Shown here one piece after another: positions 37,201-45,349 of a stretch of DNA of 64,000 nt. The stretch covers positions 52,502 to 116,501 of the forward strand of contig NZ_OLKL01000044.1 in the NCBI RefSeq assembly GCF_900291015.1, given 5' to 3'. Position 1 is the first letter of the stretch; every line of letters starts with the position of its first letter. A model generated the notes under the pieces. It saw nothing but the letters and a program-made list of their open reading frames with translations. It was not told where the DNA came from and searched no databases. The stretch comes from Pseudomonas persica. Lineage in GTDB: Bacteria; Pseudomonadota; Gammaproteobacteria; Pseudomonadales; Pseudomonadaceae. The position numbers and the translations under genes are program-made.

Positions 37201-37778
37201 AAGCTCATGCCATCGCTGGTGAGCGCCTGCAACCACTCCAGTGCCTGCTCGCGGCGCATCAGCGCCGCCGAGAAATTGCCCAGGAAGTTCACTGGCCGGC
37301 CGTCGAGCATGGCCAGCATGTCTTCGCCCTTGAACAGGCTGTCGACATTGGCGAAGCGCGCATTGGCGATGCGCATCGGCAGGATGAAGTTGTTCTCGTC
37401 GCATAGCACACGCTGGGACAACACCAGGCCGACTTCGTCGTGCTCCAGCAAGGCCTTGGCCTGGTGCGTCACGCACTGCGGGAACAGGCGATCGTCGTCG
37501 CACAGCACCTTGACCAGCGCGCCCCGGGCCAAGCCCACCGCCTGCATCAGGTTGGCGACAAAACCCTGGCGCAGGCTGTTGCGCACGTAACGCACGCAAG
37601 CGCGCAATTCGCCCTCGACAGCGTTGACGATGGCCTCGATCTCCTCGCCTTCGCTGTCGTCGCAGACTAGCACCTCCAGTGCCTCATAGGTCTGGCCAAG
37701 GGCGCTGTGCAAGGCCATGGCAAAGAACCGTGGGCTGTGGGCGGGGATGACGATACTGACGAGAGGCTTTTCGTTCAC
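34206..37778 (-). CDS. Giant multidomain glycosyltransferase (flagellin glycosylation)
   Basis: About 1190 residues. Domain 1 (1-200) is GT2 (KPLVSIVIPAHSPRF, VKVLCDDDRLF with the acidic motif). Domain 2 (about 338-560) is a degenerate GT-A fold. Domain 3 (about 575-800) starts VSILVPVGSDLAG, with LLLLDASVQV at the metal-motif position. Domain 4 (about 860-1190) is GT4-like (ARRIFEIDDYVLSAP, RVGWGGGTSHSGDLE, NLRLLEYGACGYPTICT). I chose GTG at 37776-37778, because an upstream frame to 37844 would run through the flgL terminator. No membrane segment is seen. It probably builds several linkages of the flagellin glycan. Confidence 0.8.
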   Translation of the reverse strand: MNEKPLVSIVIPAHSPRFFAMALHSALGQTYEALEVLVCDDSEGEEIEAIVNAVEGELRACVRYVRNSLRQGFVANLMQAVGLARGALVKVLCDDDRLFPQCVTHQAKALLEHDEVGLVLSQRVLCDENNFILPMRIANARFANVDSLFKGEDMLAMLDGRPVNFLGNFSAALMRREQALEWLQALTSDGMSFVALLDLALFACLMRRGNMVMLSEPGLIERLHPQRLSKQEALVQAAPQEWRWMMQMLAARSGEAAPASGWVRYVPLTEAQQQPRQWQELCVARIISNWQTRLGGRVGSECESYAELYQQWLAARRFSDVQRGLLPQAVAAWPRQPRIVPVVLDTQGDAQALGRTLDSLAGQLYPVHACVVLADAVPASPIPLVHQPLQSDWPEQLNQLLASLHDADWIYLLRAGDRLAESAILLLAERAAVFPNLACAYSDEGAWLDDQPGEPVFKPDFNLDLLRSYPYVGRTLAFAREAILDLGGFDAGFAELAPHDLLWRLVEARGLQVIEHIAEIQVQSEFSFASWLSLPEVIAQSEPVLAAHLQRLGVAHRIRHDDLTLLNRVDYLHAGTPQVSILVPVGSDLAGLQACVEGLIERTAYGRYEVLLVAGPTVAADVDGWLQAMSELGAGMLRVVRALGSSRSQLLDAAAAQACGDYLLLLDASVQVFDGQWLDEMLQHAQRPEVAVVGAKLVDAQGRVVDAGRVLGVSSVAGPAFAGEDAQSRGYLQRLQVVQDWSAVGGDCLMVRKAVFAELGGLGAQPLSQGMAELDLCLRAGACGYLVVGTPYAVLLKREATTTIDGLGQDALLEQQQVFCERWLSKVVRDPAYNPNLGLSSGDFSLEPSLRGSWSPLCARALPSVLGLPINDSAVGHYRVEQPFKQLEAAGRVVGRVVYESPTVVQLARMDPDVIILQLRHNDDSVRDIERIARFSNARRIFEIDDYVLSAPKKNTHARNKPADIEQHLRRGISLCDRVVVTTQALANALSDMHDDIRVVPNMLAPHLWTNLPASRRGASSKPRVGWGGGTSHSGDLEIIAEVVRELAGEVEWVFFGMCPEALKPYIHEYHPGVPLARYPAKLASLNLDLALAPLEFHIFNDCKSNLRLLEYGACGYPTICTDTEAYRGYLPCTRVYSNSTEEWLQAIRSHLADPAASYRLGDELREAVMRDFVLRDDNLRHWEWGWLAD

Positions 37779-37792
37779 GTTGGCGACCTTGC

Positions 37793-37830
37793 AAAAAAAA
37801 AGTGCGCCGCACCTGACGGTGGCGGCGCAC
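37793..37830 (-). terminator. Rho-independent terminator of flgL
   Basis: On the minus strand GTGCGCCGC and GCGGCGCAC form a perfect 9-bp stem followed by nine T residues, ending 14 bp before the GTG of the glycosyltransferase gene. It separates hook-filament genes from the glycosylation island. Confidence 0.92.
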
Positions 37831-37853
37831 GATTGGCTACGCATGCAGCGCTA

Positions 37854-39425
37854 TCAGATGTAGTTGACCAGCGACAGACCGGCAACCTTGGCATAGGCCT
37901 GCAACGAGGCCTGCAGCATGTTGGTCTGCATGGTCAGGCGGATCATCACTTCGGCCGGGTCGCTTTCGCGGATCGAGCTCTGGGTCTTGGTGTTCTCGGC
38001 GCCCAGCGCCGAGTTGGTCTCGGCCTGAACATCCAGCGCCTGACCACGGCCGCCGATCGAGGCGATCGACGAGGTCACCTGGTTGGTGGCGCTGCCGATA
38101 TTGCCGATGGCCGAGTCCAGCGCGGCCTTGAAAGCCTGCGCGGCCGCCGGGTCACCGTCGATCGGGGTGCTCAGCGCAGCGCGCAGCTGGCTGATGGTGT
38201 CGAGCACATTCTGGGTCTGGTGGGTATTGACCTTGATGGCAAACGAGTCACCGGCACTTGGCGCTCCCGACAGGTCGAACTGCACGCCCAGCACCGTGGC
38301 GGTGGTGCCGCTCAGGGTACCCGTGGAGATCGGCCGGCTACCGTCGCTGACCGGCGCGGTATACAGCTCGAAATCCGTGGCGCTGGTGAATTTGAGCACC
38401 GCGCCTTCGGGGAAGGCAGTCTTGTAGGCAGCCTGGTCGACCACCGAGGCACCGGTGACCTGGACCGACGAGGCATTACCCGGGCTGCGGGTGCTGCCGA
38501 TCTGGTCCGCCTTGGAGGCCAGGCTGAAGGTGTGGCCGGCGATGGCAGCATCCGGATCGGCTTCATCACCGGCCTTGAAGCTGATGTCCAGGCGCAGGTC
38601 GACGCCACGGAAGCTGATTTCGGTGTTGTTGCCGTTCGGGTCGAACTTGCCGCCCTGGGTCGCCTCGAGGGTGACGTCATTGCCGCCGGCATCGGTGATC
38701 TTGAACTGTGTACTGCTGACGAACTCGATGCTGTAAGGCTCGCCACTGCGGAAGCGGTCGTTGTAGGTGGAACTGCCGGAGACCTGGCCGTTGGACAGGC
38801 TGACGCGGCCATCATCGGCGGCCGGCGCAGTCAGCCTGGTCTCGCTGCGACTGGTGTTCAGGGCCTGCTCGAACGCATCGTAGCCCGTTTCGTTAGAGGC
38901 CAGGCTGAGCATGTCGCCGACCTGCAACTTGAGCTGCGCCTGGTCCCCCTGGTAGGAGTAGGTGCCATCTGAATTGCGCACGTACGGCTGGGTATCACCC
39001 TTGGAGCCAGAAAAGAGGTACTTGCCGTCCTCATCCCTGCTGTTCATCAGAGTGAACAGTTGTTGCTCCAACGAGTCCAGTTCGGCGGCATTGGCCTTGC
39101 GGTCGTCGTCGGTGAAGCCGGCGTTGCCGGAGCTCACAGCCAGTTCGTTGACCCGCTGCAGGATGGTCCCGATGGACTTCAGTGTGCTTTCGGCAGTACC
39201 CAGGGCATTGCGCACGTTGACGATGTTGTCGCCGTACTGTTCGAGCATGCTCTGTTGTTGCTCGAGTTGCAGCAGGCGCGCGGCACCCACCGGATCGTCC
39301 TTGGCGGAGCGCACGCGAATGTTGTCGGTGGCCTCCTGCTGGGTCTTCACCGAGTTGGCGAAGTTGCGCTGATAGTTGGCCTGGTTGGTGTTGTAGAACT
39401 GCGAAGTAGAGATGCGTACGCTCAC
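37854..39425 (-). CDS. flgL: Flagellar hook-filament junction protein FlgL
   Basis: Hook-associated protein 3. The 523-residue product has flagellin-like ends (MSVRISTSQFYNTNQANYQR; C-terminal VSLVNYI-like tail reading AKVAGLSLVNYI) with a long variable middle domain. It lies 13 bp after flgK and ends the flgFGHIJKL series. Confidence 0.97.
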   Translation of the reverse strand: MSVRISTSQFYNTNQANYQRNFANSVKTQQEATDNIRVRSAKDDPVGAARLLQLEQQQSMLEQYGDNIVNVRNALGTAESTLKSIGTILQRVNELAVSSGNAGFTDDDRKANAAELDSLEQQLFTLMNSRDEDGKYLFSGSKGDTQPYVRNSDGTYSYQGDQAQLKLQVGDMLSLASNETGYDAFEQALNTSRSETRLTAPAADDGRVSLSNGQVSGSSTYNDRFRSGEPYSIEFVSSTQFKITDAGGNDVTLEATQGGKFDPNGNNTEISFRGVDLRLDISFKAGDEADPDAAIAGHTFSLASKADQIGSTRSPGNASSVQVTGASVVDQAAYKTAFPEGAVLKFTSATDFELYTAPVSDGSRPISTGTLSGTTATVLGVQFDLSGAPSAGDSFAIKVNTHQTQNVLDTISQLRAALSTPIDGDPAAAQAFKAALDSAIGNIGSATNQVTSSIASIGGRGQALDVQAETNSALGAENTKTQSSIRESDPAEVMIRLTMQTNMLQASLQAYAKVAGLSLVNYI

Positions 39426-39438
39426 GATCTACGGCTCC

Positions 39439-41469
39439 TTAAAGACTGTTGATCAGGGTGGCGAAGGTTTCCTGGGCCGCCTTGATGATCTGCGACGACG
39501 CGGTGTAGTACTGTTGGAACTTGACCAGATTGCCGACCTCTTCGTCGACCGACACACCCGACAGACCGTTGCGGCTGTCCAGCGCCGAGGTGTGCAGCGC
39601 GTTGGTCGCGTCGCTGTCCATCTGTGCCTGGCCGGCCTTGCCGCCGACGCTGGAGACCAGCTTGGCGTAGGCATCGGTGAAGCTGATACCCTTGCCGTTG
39701 GCGCCGACCTCGACCGTGGATTTGCTCTGCAGGTCGATCACCGACTGGGCGTTGCGGTTGTCCGCCGAGCCTGCGCCGGACAGCGCCACGGTGTAGCTGT
39801 CGCCATTCTTCGGTGCGCCGGAAACGCTCATCTCGAAGGTGAAATTGCCACCCAGCGGGTTACCGCTGCCATCGACCATCGGCACCGACAGCTGCAGCTT
39901 GTTCTCCTGGCCCGGCACGATGGTGCCGCTGCCGATCTCGGTGCCCTTGGCGTCGTACATCTTGTAGGCCTGGGGCGAGCTGGTGTCGTCGCCGAACACC
40001 AGCTTGACCGGGGTTGAATATTTCAGGCCGGTCTGCAGTTGCGAACGCTGGGCGGCATCGTAGATGTCCATCTCCGAGGTCAGCGTCGGCTGGGTGATCA
40101 CGCCGGTACCCTTGTTGCCCGAACCACTGGTAGCGGTCAGCGGCGAAGCCAGGGCCAGGCGCTTGGGGTCGGTAAGGACAGTCTCGATGCCTGCGGCCGC
40201 ATTGCGGGTCGGGGTGATCTTGAAGCTGTCGCCAGCACTCAGGCCACCACCATTGAGCGACAGGGTGAAACCATCGATCACCGGAGGCGGCGTATCGGTG
40301 AGGTCGAAACTGCCCATGTCGGTGCCTTCAGGCAACTTGCGCACGCTGTAGCCAGTGGCGCTGGTGAACGTCACCTGATAGTCGCTGGTGCTCAGCTTGC
40401 CGGAGTCCTTGATGGTCACATCGAGGTTGCCGGAGCCGGCGCTGTTGCCGGTCTTGGCGATACTGCGCTGGCTGATGGCCGCGGCGCTGTTGATATCACC
40501 GAACAAGGTGGCACCGAAGTCACCGTTCTTGTCGATACCCTGGGCCAGCTGGCTGTTGATGGCATCGGCCACCACCAGGGCCACACGGCCCAGCTCGTTG
40601 AGCGCGGGGTCGAGGGTTTCCTTGCGGTAGCGGATCAGGCCGCCGAGTTCGCCACCGCTGGCGCTGCTGGTGATGTCCATCTTGGTCGAGCCGCGGTTGA
40701 GGATCAGGCTCATGCGGGTCGGGTCGGTCGCGCTGGGCTCCACGCCCAGGGTCTGGGTGGTCTTGCCCAGCACCAGGGCCTGGCCATTCTTCAGGTAGAT
40801 GTCGTAGTTACCCTCACGCTCCACCACATCGGCGCCAATCAGCTTGCTCAGCTCACGCACAGCGCCATCACGCTGGTCGAGCAGGTCGTTGGGCTGGCCG
40901 GAAATGGAGCTGACACGGGAAATCTGGTCGTTGAGATCCGCGATGGTCTTGGTCAGGTTGTTCACCTGATCGGCGATCGACACCATGTTGGCGTTGATGT
41001 TGCTGTTCTGCTGGTTGAACTGCGCCGACAGGGTGTTGAAGCGCTTGGCCAGGGACTGCGCGCTAGTCAGCAGCAGTTGGCGCGAGGCGTCCTCGGTCGG
41101 CTTGGCCGCAGCATCCTGCATGGCGCTGAAGAAGCTCTTCAGTGCCGCAGTGATACCGGTGTCACTGCTCGACAGGGCGGTGTCCAGCGGCGTGATCTGA
41201 TTCAGGTACGAGCTGGCATCGCTGCTCAGCGAGGTGGTGCTGCGCAGCTGGTTCTCGAGGAACGCGTTGTACACCCGGCGCACATCGGCCAGGGTGGTAC
41301 CGCTGCCGATGAAGACCTGGCCGACTTGCTGCCCGCCCTTGGTCTTCTGCACGTTCTGCTGGCGCGAGTAGCTTTCGACATCGGCGTTGGCGATGTTGTT
41401 GCCGAGGGTGTACATCCCCGATTGCGCGGCGCCAAGCCCCGACATACCAATGTTGATCAGACTCGCCAT
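39439..41469 (-). CDS. flgK: Flagellar hook-associated protein FlgK
   Basis: Hook-associated protein 1. The 676-residue product has the N-terminal rod/hook motif (GNNIANADVESYSRQQ) and the C-terminal motif (EVGNLVKFQQYYTASSQIIK). It starts 12 bp after flgJ and precedes flgL. Confidence 0.97.
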   Translation of the reverse strand: MASLINIGMSGLGAAQSGMYTLGNNIANADVESYSRQQNVQKTKGGQQVGQVFIGSGTTLADVRRVYNAFLENQLRSTTSLSSDASSYLNQITPLDTALSSSDTGITAALKSFFSAMQDAAAKPTEDASRQLLLTSAQSLAKRFNTLSAQFNQQNSNINANMVSIADQVNNLTKTIADLNDQISRVSSISGQPNDLLDQRDGAVRELSKLIGADVVEREGNYDIYLKNGQALVLGKTTQTLGVEPSATDPTRMSLILNRGSTKMDITSSASGGELGGLIRYRKETLDPALNELGRVALVVADAINSQLAQGIDKNGDFGATLFGDINSAAAISQRSIAKTGNSAGSGNLDVTIKDSGKLSTSDYQVTFTSATGYSVRKLPEGTDMGSFDLTDTPPPVIDGFTLSLNGGGLSAGDSFKITPTRNAAAGIETVLTDPKRLALASPLTATSGSGNKGTGVITQPTLTSEMDIYDAAQRSQLQTGLKYSTPVKLVFGDDTSSPQAYKMYDAKGTEIGSGTIVPGQENKLQLSVPMVDGSGNPLGGNFTFEMSVSGAPKNGDSYTVALSGAGSADNRNAQSVIDLQSKSTVEVGANGKGISFTDAYAKLVSSVGGKAGQAQMDSDATNALHTSALDSRNGLSGVSVDEEVGNLVKFQQYYTASSQIIKAAQETFATLINSL

Positions 41470-41481
41470 GGTTCCATGCCC

Positions 41482-42636
41482 TTAAAGTTTCGTTGCAGTA
41501 CCGAGCATTGCGTAGTGCTCGTACGACTTCATCTGTCTTGCGATCTGCGAGATCTTGCTGGCGTAATTCGGGTCGGTGGCGTACCCGGCCTTTTGCAACT
41601 CTTGCACGAACTGTTCTGGTTTATCGGCGGCCTTCACCGCATCTTGATAGCGCGAATTGTTCTGTAACAGGCTGACCAGGTCGTGGAAGCTGTCCTGATA
41701 AGAATCGTATGAGCGGAACGCCGCCGTCTCCTTGACGAACTGGCCATCACGGAACTCGCTGGTGATCGCCCGCGCCTCGCCGCCTTCCCAGTTGCCGGTC
41801 GCCTTGATGCCGAACAGGTTGTGGCTGCTGCTGCCATCAGTGTTGCGCATGACCGACTTGCCCCAGCCGGTTTCCAGGGCGGCCTGCGCCACCAGGTAGC
41901 GCGGGTCGATACCGATACGCCTGGCCGCCTGCTCGGCCATCGGCAGCATGGTGGCGACGAATTCATCACTGTCGGCAAAGGCCTTTTTCGGTGCCAGCGG
42001 CGGCTGGGCCACGGCACGCCCGAGGATGCGCAGGCCGTTGTCCGGCACGGCAAAGGCCTTGGCCACTTGCTGGCCGTCACGGGCAGGCACGCCAGCGGTG
42101 TTGGTGCTGGCCGCCGACGGCACGATACCGGCCAGCAGGCGCTCGGTGAGCTTGCTCGGCAGCGCCAGGCGCCGCGAATTGAGTGCGGCGACGTCGTTGC
42201 GCGTGGCGGTCATCTGGTCGGCACGTACGGGCTCGGCCACCTTGTTGCCCCACAGCGTCGGGGCATTGCCCTCGATACGCGGGAAAGGGCTGGTGTTGGC
42301 CGGCACGCTCTTGTTCTTCGACAGCTGGCGCACCAGCACGTCCTGCAACCCGATACCGCCGCCCTCGCGAGACATGCTCACGGCCAGCTGCTGGTCGTAC
42401 ATATCACGGTACTGCTTGACCGTCGCGGTGTTCATCGGGTTGTCGTCGGCCAGCACGTCGCTGGCCTTGCGCGAGGCCTTGAGCATTTCGCTGATGAACA
42501 GCGACTCGAACTCCTGGGCCACCTTGCGCACGTTGGCATCGCTGTCGCGGTCGCCATGCTTGAGCGAGCTGAGGCGGTTGAGGTCGGTATAGGCACCGCT
42601 GTCGGCAGCGCCGGAAACCAGGCTTTTGCTGTTCAT
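41482..42636 (-). CDS. flgJ: Flagellar rod assembly protein / peptidoglycan hydrolase FlgJ
   Basis: 384 residues with two domains: an N-terminal rod-binding part (VAQEFESLFISEMLKASRKA) and a C-terminal glucosaminidase-type muramidase (AALETGWGKSVMRN ... HNLFGIKATGNWEGG) that opens peptidoglycan for the rod. I chose ATG at 42634-42636, since GAGGA lies 8 nt upstream. A GTG two codons earlier lies too close to it. Confidence 0.95.
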   Translation of the reverse strand: MNSKSLVSGAADSGAYTDLNRLSSLKHGDRDSDANVRKVAQEFESLFISEMLKASRKASDVLADDNPMNTATVKQYRDMYDQQLAVSMSREGGGIGLQDVLVRQLSKNKSVPANTSPFPRIEGNAPTLWGNKVAEPVRADQMTATRNDVAALNSRRLALPSKLTERLLAGIVPSAASTNTAGVPARDGQQVAKAFAVPDNGLRILGRAVAQPPLAPKKAFADSDEFVATMLPMAEQAARRIGIDPRYLVAQAALETGWGKSVMRNTDGSSSHNLFGIKATGNWEGGEARAITSEFRDGQFVKETAAFRSYDSYQDSFHDLVSLLQNNSRYQDAVKAADKPEQFVQELQKAGYATDPNYASKISQIARQMKSYEHYAMLGTATKL

Positions 42637-42647
42637 CCGCACCGTCC

Positions 42648-43763
42648 TCAGATAACGATCAGGTCGGCCTGCAAGGCACCGGCCTGTTTCAGGGCTTCGA
42701 GGATGGCCATCAGGTCGCTGGGCGCGGCGCCCACCTGGTTCACCGCGCGGACGATTTCATCCAGCGTGGTGCCCGGGCCGAACTTGAACATCGGCTTGGC
42801 TTCCTGCTCGGCGTTGACCCGCGAGCGCGGCACCACGGCGGTTTCGCCGTTGGAGAACGGCCCCGGCTGGCTGACGATCGGGTCTTCGGTAATGGTCACG
42901 GTCAGGCTGCCGTGGGTCACCGCGGCCGGCGACACCTTGACGTTCTGGCCAATGACGATGGTGCCGGTACGCGAGTTGATGATGACCTTGGCCACCGCCT
43001 GACCCGGGTCGATCTCGAGGTTCTCGAGGATCGACAGGTAGTCCACGCGCTGGCTCGGGTCCATCGGCGCAGTGACCCGCACCGAACCGCCGTCCACGGC
43101 CTGGGCCACGCCTGGGCCGAGCAGGTCGTTGACCTTGTCGACAATGCGCTTGGCGGTGGTGAAGTCGGGGCGATTGAGGTTCAGGGTCAGGCTGTTGCCC
43201 TGATTGAAGCCGCTCGGCACCGCACGCTCGACACTGGCACCACCCGGAATACGGCCGGCCGACGGAACGTTGACGGTGATCTTCGAGCCGTCACGGCCTT
43301 CGGCATCGAAACCGCCCACCACCAGGTTGCCCTGGGCGATGGCGTAGACGTTGCCGTCGATACCCTTGAGCGGAGTCATCAGCAGGCTGCCGCCGCGCAG
43401 GCTCTTCGAGTTACCGATCGAGGACACGGTAATGTCCACCACCTGGCCTGGCTTGGCGAACGCCGGCAGGTCGGCATGCACCGACACTGCCGCGACGTTT
43501 TTCAGCTGCACGTTGCCGGAACCGGCCGGCACCTTGATGCCGAACTGCGACAGCATGTTGTTGAAGGTCTGCAGGGTGAACGGGGTCTGGGTGGTCTGGT
43601 CACCCGTGCCGTTGAGCCCCACCACCAGGCCGTAGCCGATCAGTTGGTTGGAGCGCACGCCAGAGATGCTGGCAATGTCCTTCAGGCGCTCGGCCTGGGC
43701 GCCGAAGGCACAGGACAGGAGCAGGGTTGCGGCAATCAGCTGCCTCACGTTGAACATGGTCAT
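42648..43763 (-). CDS. flgI: Flagellar P-ring protein FlgI
   Basis: Periplasmic P-ring subunit around the rod. The 371-residue precursor has a Sec signal peptide (FNVRQLIAATLLLSCAFGAQA) followed by ERLKDIASISGVRSNQLIGY, the strongly conserved mature start. The C-terminus KQAGALQADLIVI is also canonical. The second ATG (43757) could be the real start. It lies 6 bp after flgH. Confidence 0.97.
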   Translation of the reverse strand: MTMFNVRQLIAATLLLSCAFGAQAERLKDIASISGVRSNQLIGYGLVVGLNGTGDQTTQTPFTLQTFNNMLSQFGIKVPAGSGNVQLKNVAAVSVHADLPAFAKPGQVVDITVSSIGNSKSLRGGSLLMTPLKGIDGNVYAIAQGNLVVGGFDAEGRDGSKITVNVPSAGRIPGGASVERAVPSGFNQGNSLTLNLNRPDFTTAKRIVDKVNDLLGPGVAQAVDGGSVRVTAPMDPSQRVDYLSILENLEIDPGQAVAKVIINSRTGTIVIGQNVKVSPAAVTHGSLTVTITEDPIVSQPGPFSNGETAVVPRSRVNAEQEAKPMFKFGPGTTLDEIVRAVNQVGAAPSDLMAILEALKQAGALQADLIVI

Positions 43764-43769
43764 CCGTAC

Positions 43770-44465
43770 TCAGAAAGGCCAAAGCGGGCTGATGAAGAAG
43801 CGGTCCAGCCACCCGGGCTGGCTGGCATCGGCGAACGAGCCGGTACCGGAATAGGTAATGCGCGCGTCGGCCACGCGGGTGGACGGCACGGTGTTGTCGG
43901 TGGCGATGTCGTCGGCGCGGATCATGCCGGCGATGCGCACCAACTCTTCGCCGGTGTTCAGGGTCAGCCACTTCTCGCCGCGCACGGCGATGATGCCGTT
44001 GGGCAGCACTTCGGCGACGGTCACGGTGATGGAACCGGTCAGGGTATTGCCCTGGGTGGCCTTGCTGTCGCCCTTGGTGGCGCGCTCGCCGCTGTAACCG
44101 GCTTCCAGCGACAGGTCACCACCGCCGAACGGGTTGTTGGTGCTCGGCGTGCTGCCGAACAACGAGGTCAGGCCGATGTTGGCGTTGCTGTTCTTCTGGA
44201 TCTGCGAACCGGCGTTCTTGCTGGCCGAGGTGCGCTCGTTGAGGGTGATGGTGATGATGTCGCCCACCCGGAACGCCTTGCGGTCGCTGTACAGGTTCTG
44301 TTCGAAACCGGCCTGGTAGATCGAACCGTTGTTGGCCGCTGCCGGCAATGGGGTGCGCGGCAGTACCGGCGCGTAGTACGGGTCGTTGGGCTTGGGCGTC
44401 GGCGCGACGCAACCTGCCAGCAACACCGCCCCCCCCAGGGCGAAAACGGACAACAGACGATTCAT
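43770..44465 (-). CDS. flgH: Flagellar L-ring lipoprotein FlgH
   Basis: Outer-membrane L-ring subunit. The 231-residue precursor has a lipoprotein signal peptide with lipobox LLAGC (Cys19). Conserved FRVGDIITITLNERTSASK and a YSGTGSFADASQPGWL terminus mark the family. Confidence 0.97.
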   Translation of the reverse strand: MNRLLSVFALGGAVLLAGCVAPTPKPNDPYYAPVLPRTPLPAAANNGSIYQAGFEQNLYSDRKAFRVGDIITITLNERTSASKNAGSQIQKNSNANIGLTSLFGSTPSTNNPFGGGDLSLEAGYSGERATKGDSKATQGNTLTGSITVTVAEVLPNGIIAVRGEKWLTLNTGEELVRIAGMIRADDIATDNTVPSTRVADARITYSGTGSFADASQPGWLDRFFISPLWPF

Positions 44466-44516
44466 GACGCTTACCTCATGGGTGCAACGGAGTGACTGGG
44501 CTTGGCGCTAAAGGCC

Positions 44517-45302
44517 TCAGAGCTGTTGAGTGACGAACGACAGCATCTGGTCGGCGGTGGAAATGACCTTGGAGTTCATCTCGTAGGCACGCTGGGTGGT
44601 AATCATGTTCACCAACTCTTCCACGGTGCTGACGTTGGAGTTTTCCAGGGTCTGCTGCAGGGTGGTGCCGAAACCGTTCAGGCCCGGGGTGCCGACTTGC
44701 GGCGCACCACTGGCGGCGGTCTCGAGGAACAGGTTGTCGCCAATCGCCTGCAGGCCGGCCGGGTTGATGAAGTCGGCGGTCTGGATGTTGCCGATCACCT
44801 GCGCTGCCGGGTTGCCGGCGGTGGTGATCGACACGGTGCCGTCCTGGCCGACGGTGAAGGTCTGCGCGTCGTTCGGCACGACGATGGCAGGCTCCAGGGC
44901 GAAGCCGTTGGCGGTGACGATCTGGCCGTCGGAGTTCAGGTGGAAAGTACCGTCACGGGTATACGAAACGGTGCCATCCGGCTGCAGCACCTGGAAGAAA
45001 CCACGACCGTTGACCGCCATGTCCAGCGGGTTTTCCGTGGTTTGCAGGCTGCCGGTCTGGAAGTTCTTCTGCGTGCCGACAATGCGCACACCGGTACCGA
45101 CCTGCAGGCCCGAAGGCAGCTCGCTGTCCTGGGTGGACTGCGCGCCAGGCTGGCGTTTGATCTGGTACAGCAGGTCCTGGAACTCGGCGCGATCACGCTT
45201 GAAGCCGGTGGTCGAGACGTTGGCCAGGTTGTTGGAGATGACCGTCAGGTTGGTGTCCTGGGCGGACAGACCGGTTTTAGCGACCCAAAGAGCCGGAAGC
45301 AT
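44517..45302 (-). CDS. flgG: Flagellar distal rod protein FlgG
   Basis: Distal rod subunit, 261 aa, the conserved length. N-terminal VISNNLANVSTTGFKRDRAE and C-terminal NVSTVEELVNMITTQRAYE motifs are those of FlgG. Gaps of 51 bp to flgH and 47 bp to flgF show no other features. Confidence 0.98.
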   Translation of the reverse strand: MLPALWVAKTGLSAQDTNLTVISNNLANVSTTGFKRDRAEFQDLLYQIKRQPGAQSTQDSELPSGLQVGTGVRIVGTQKNFQTGSLQTTENPLDMAVNGRGFFQVLQPDGTVSYTRDGTFHLNSDGQIVTANGFALEPAIVVPNDAQTFTVGQDGTVSITTAGNPAAQVIGNIQTADFINPAGLQAIGDNLFLETAASGAPQVGTPGLNGFGTTLQQTLENSNVSTVEELVNMITTQRAYEMNSKVISTADQMLSFVTQQL

Positions 45303-45349
45303 GTAAGTTCTCCTCGTGCGCCTGTTTTACGGCACCCGTTCAAAAGTGA

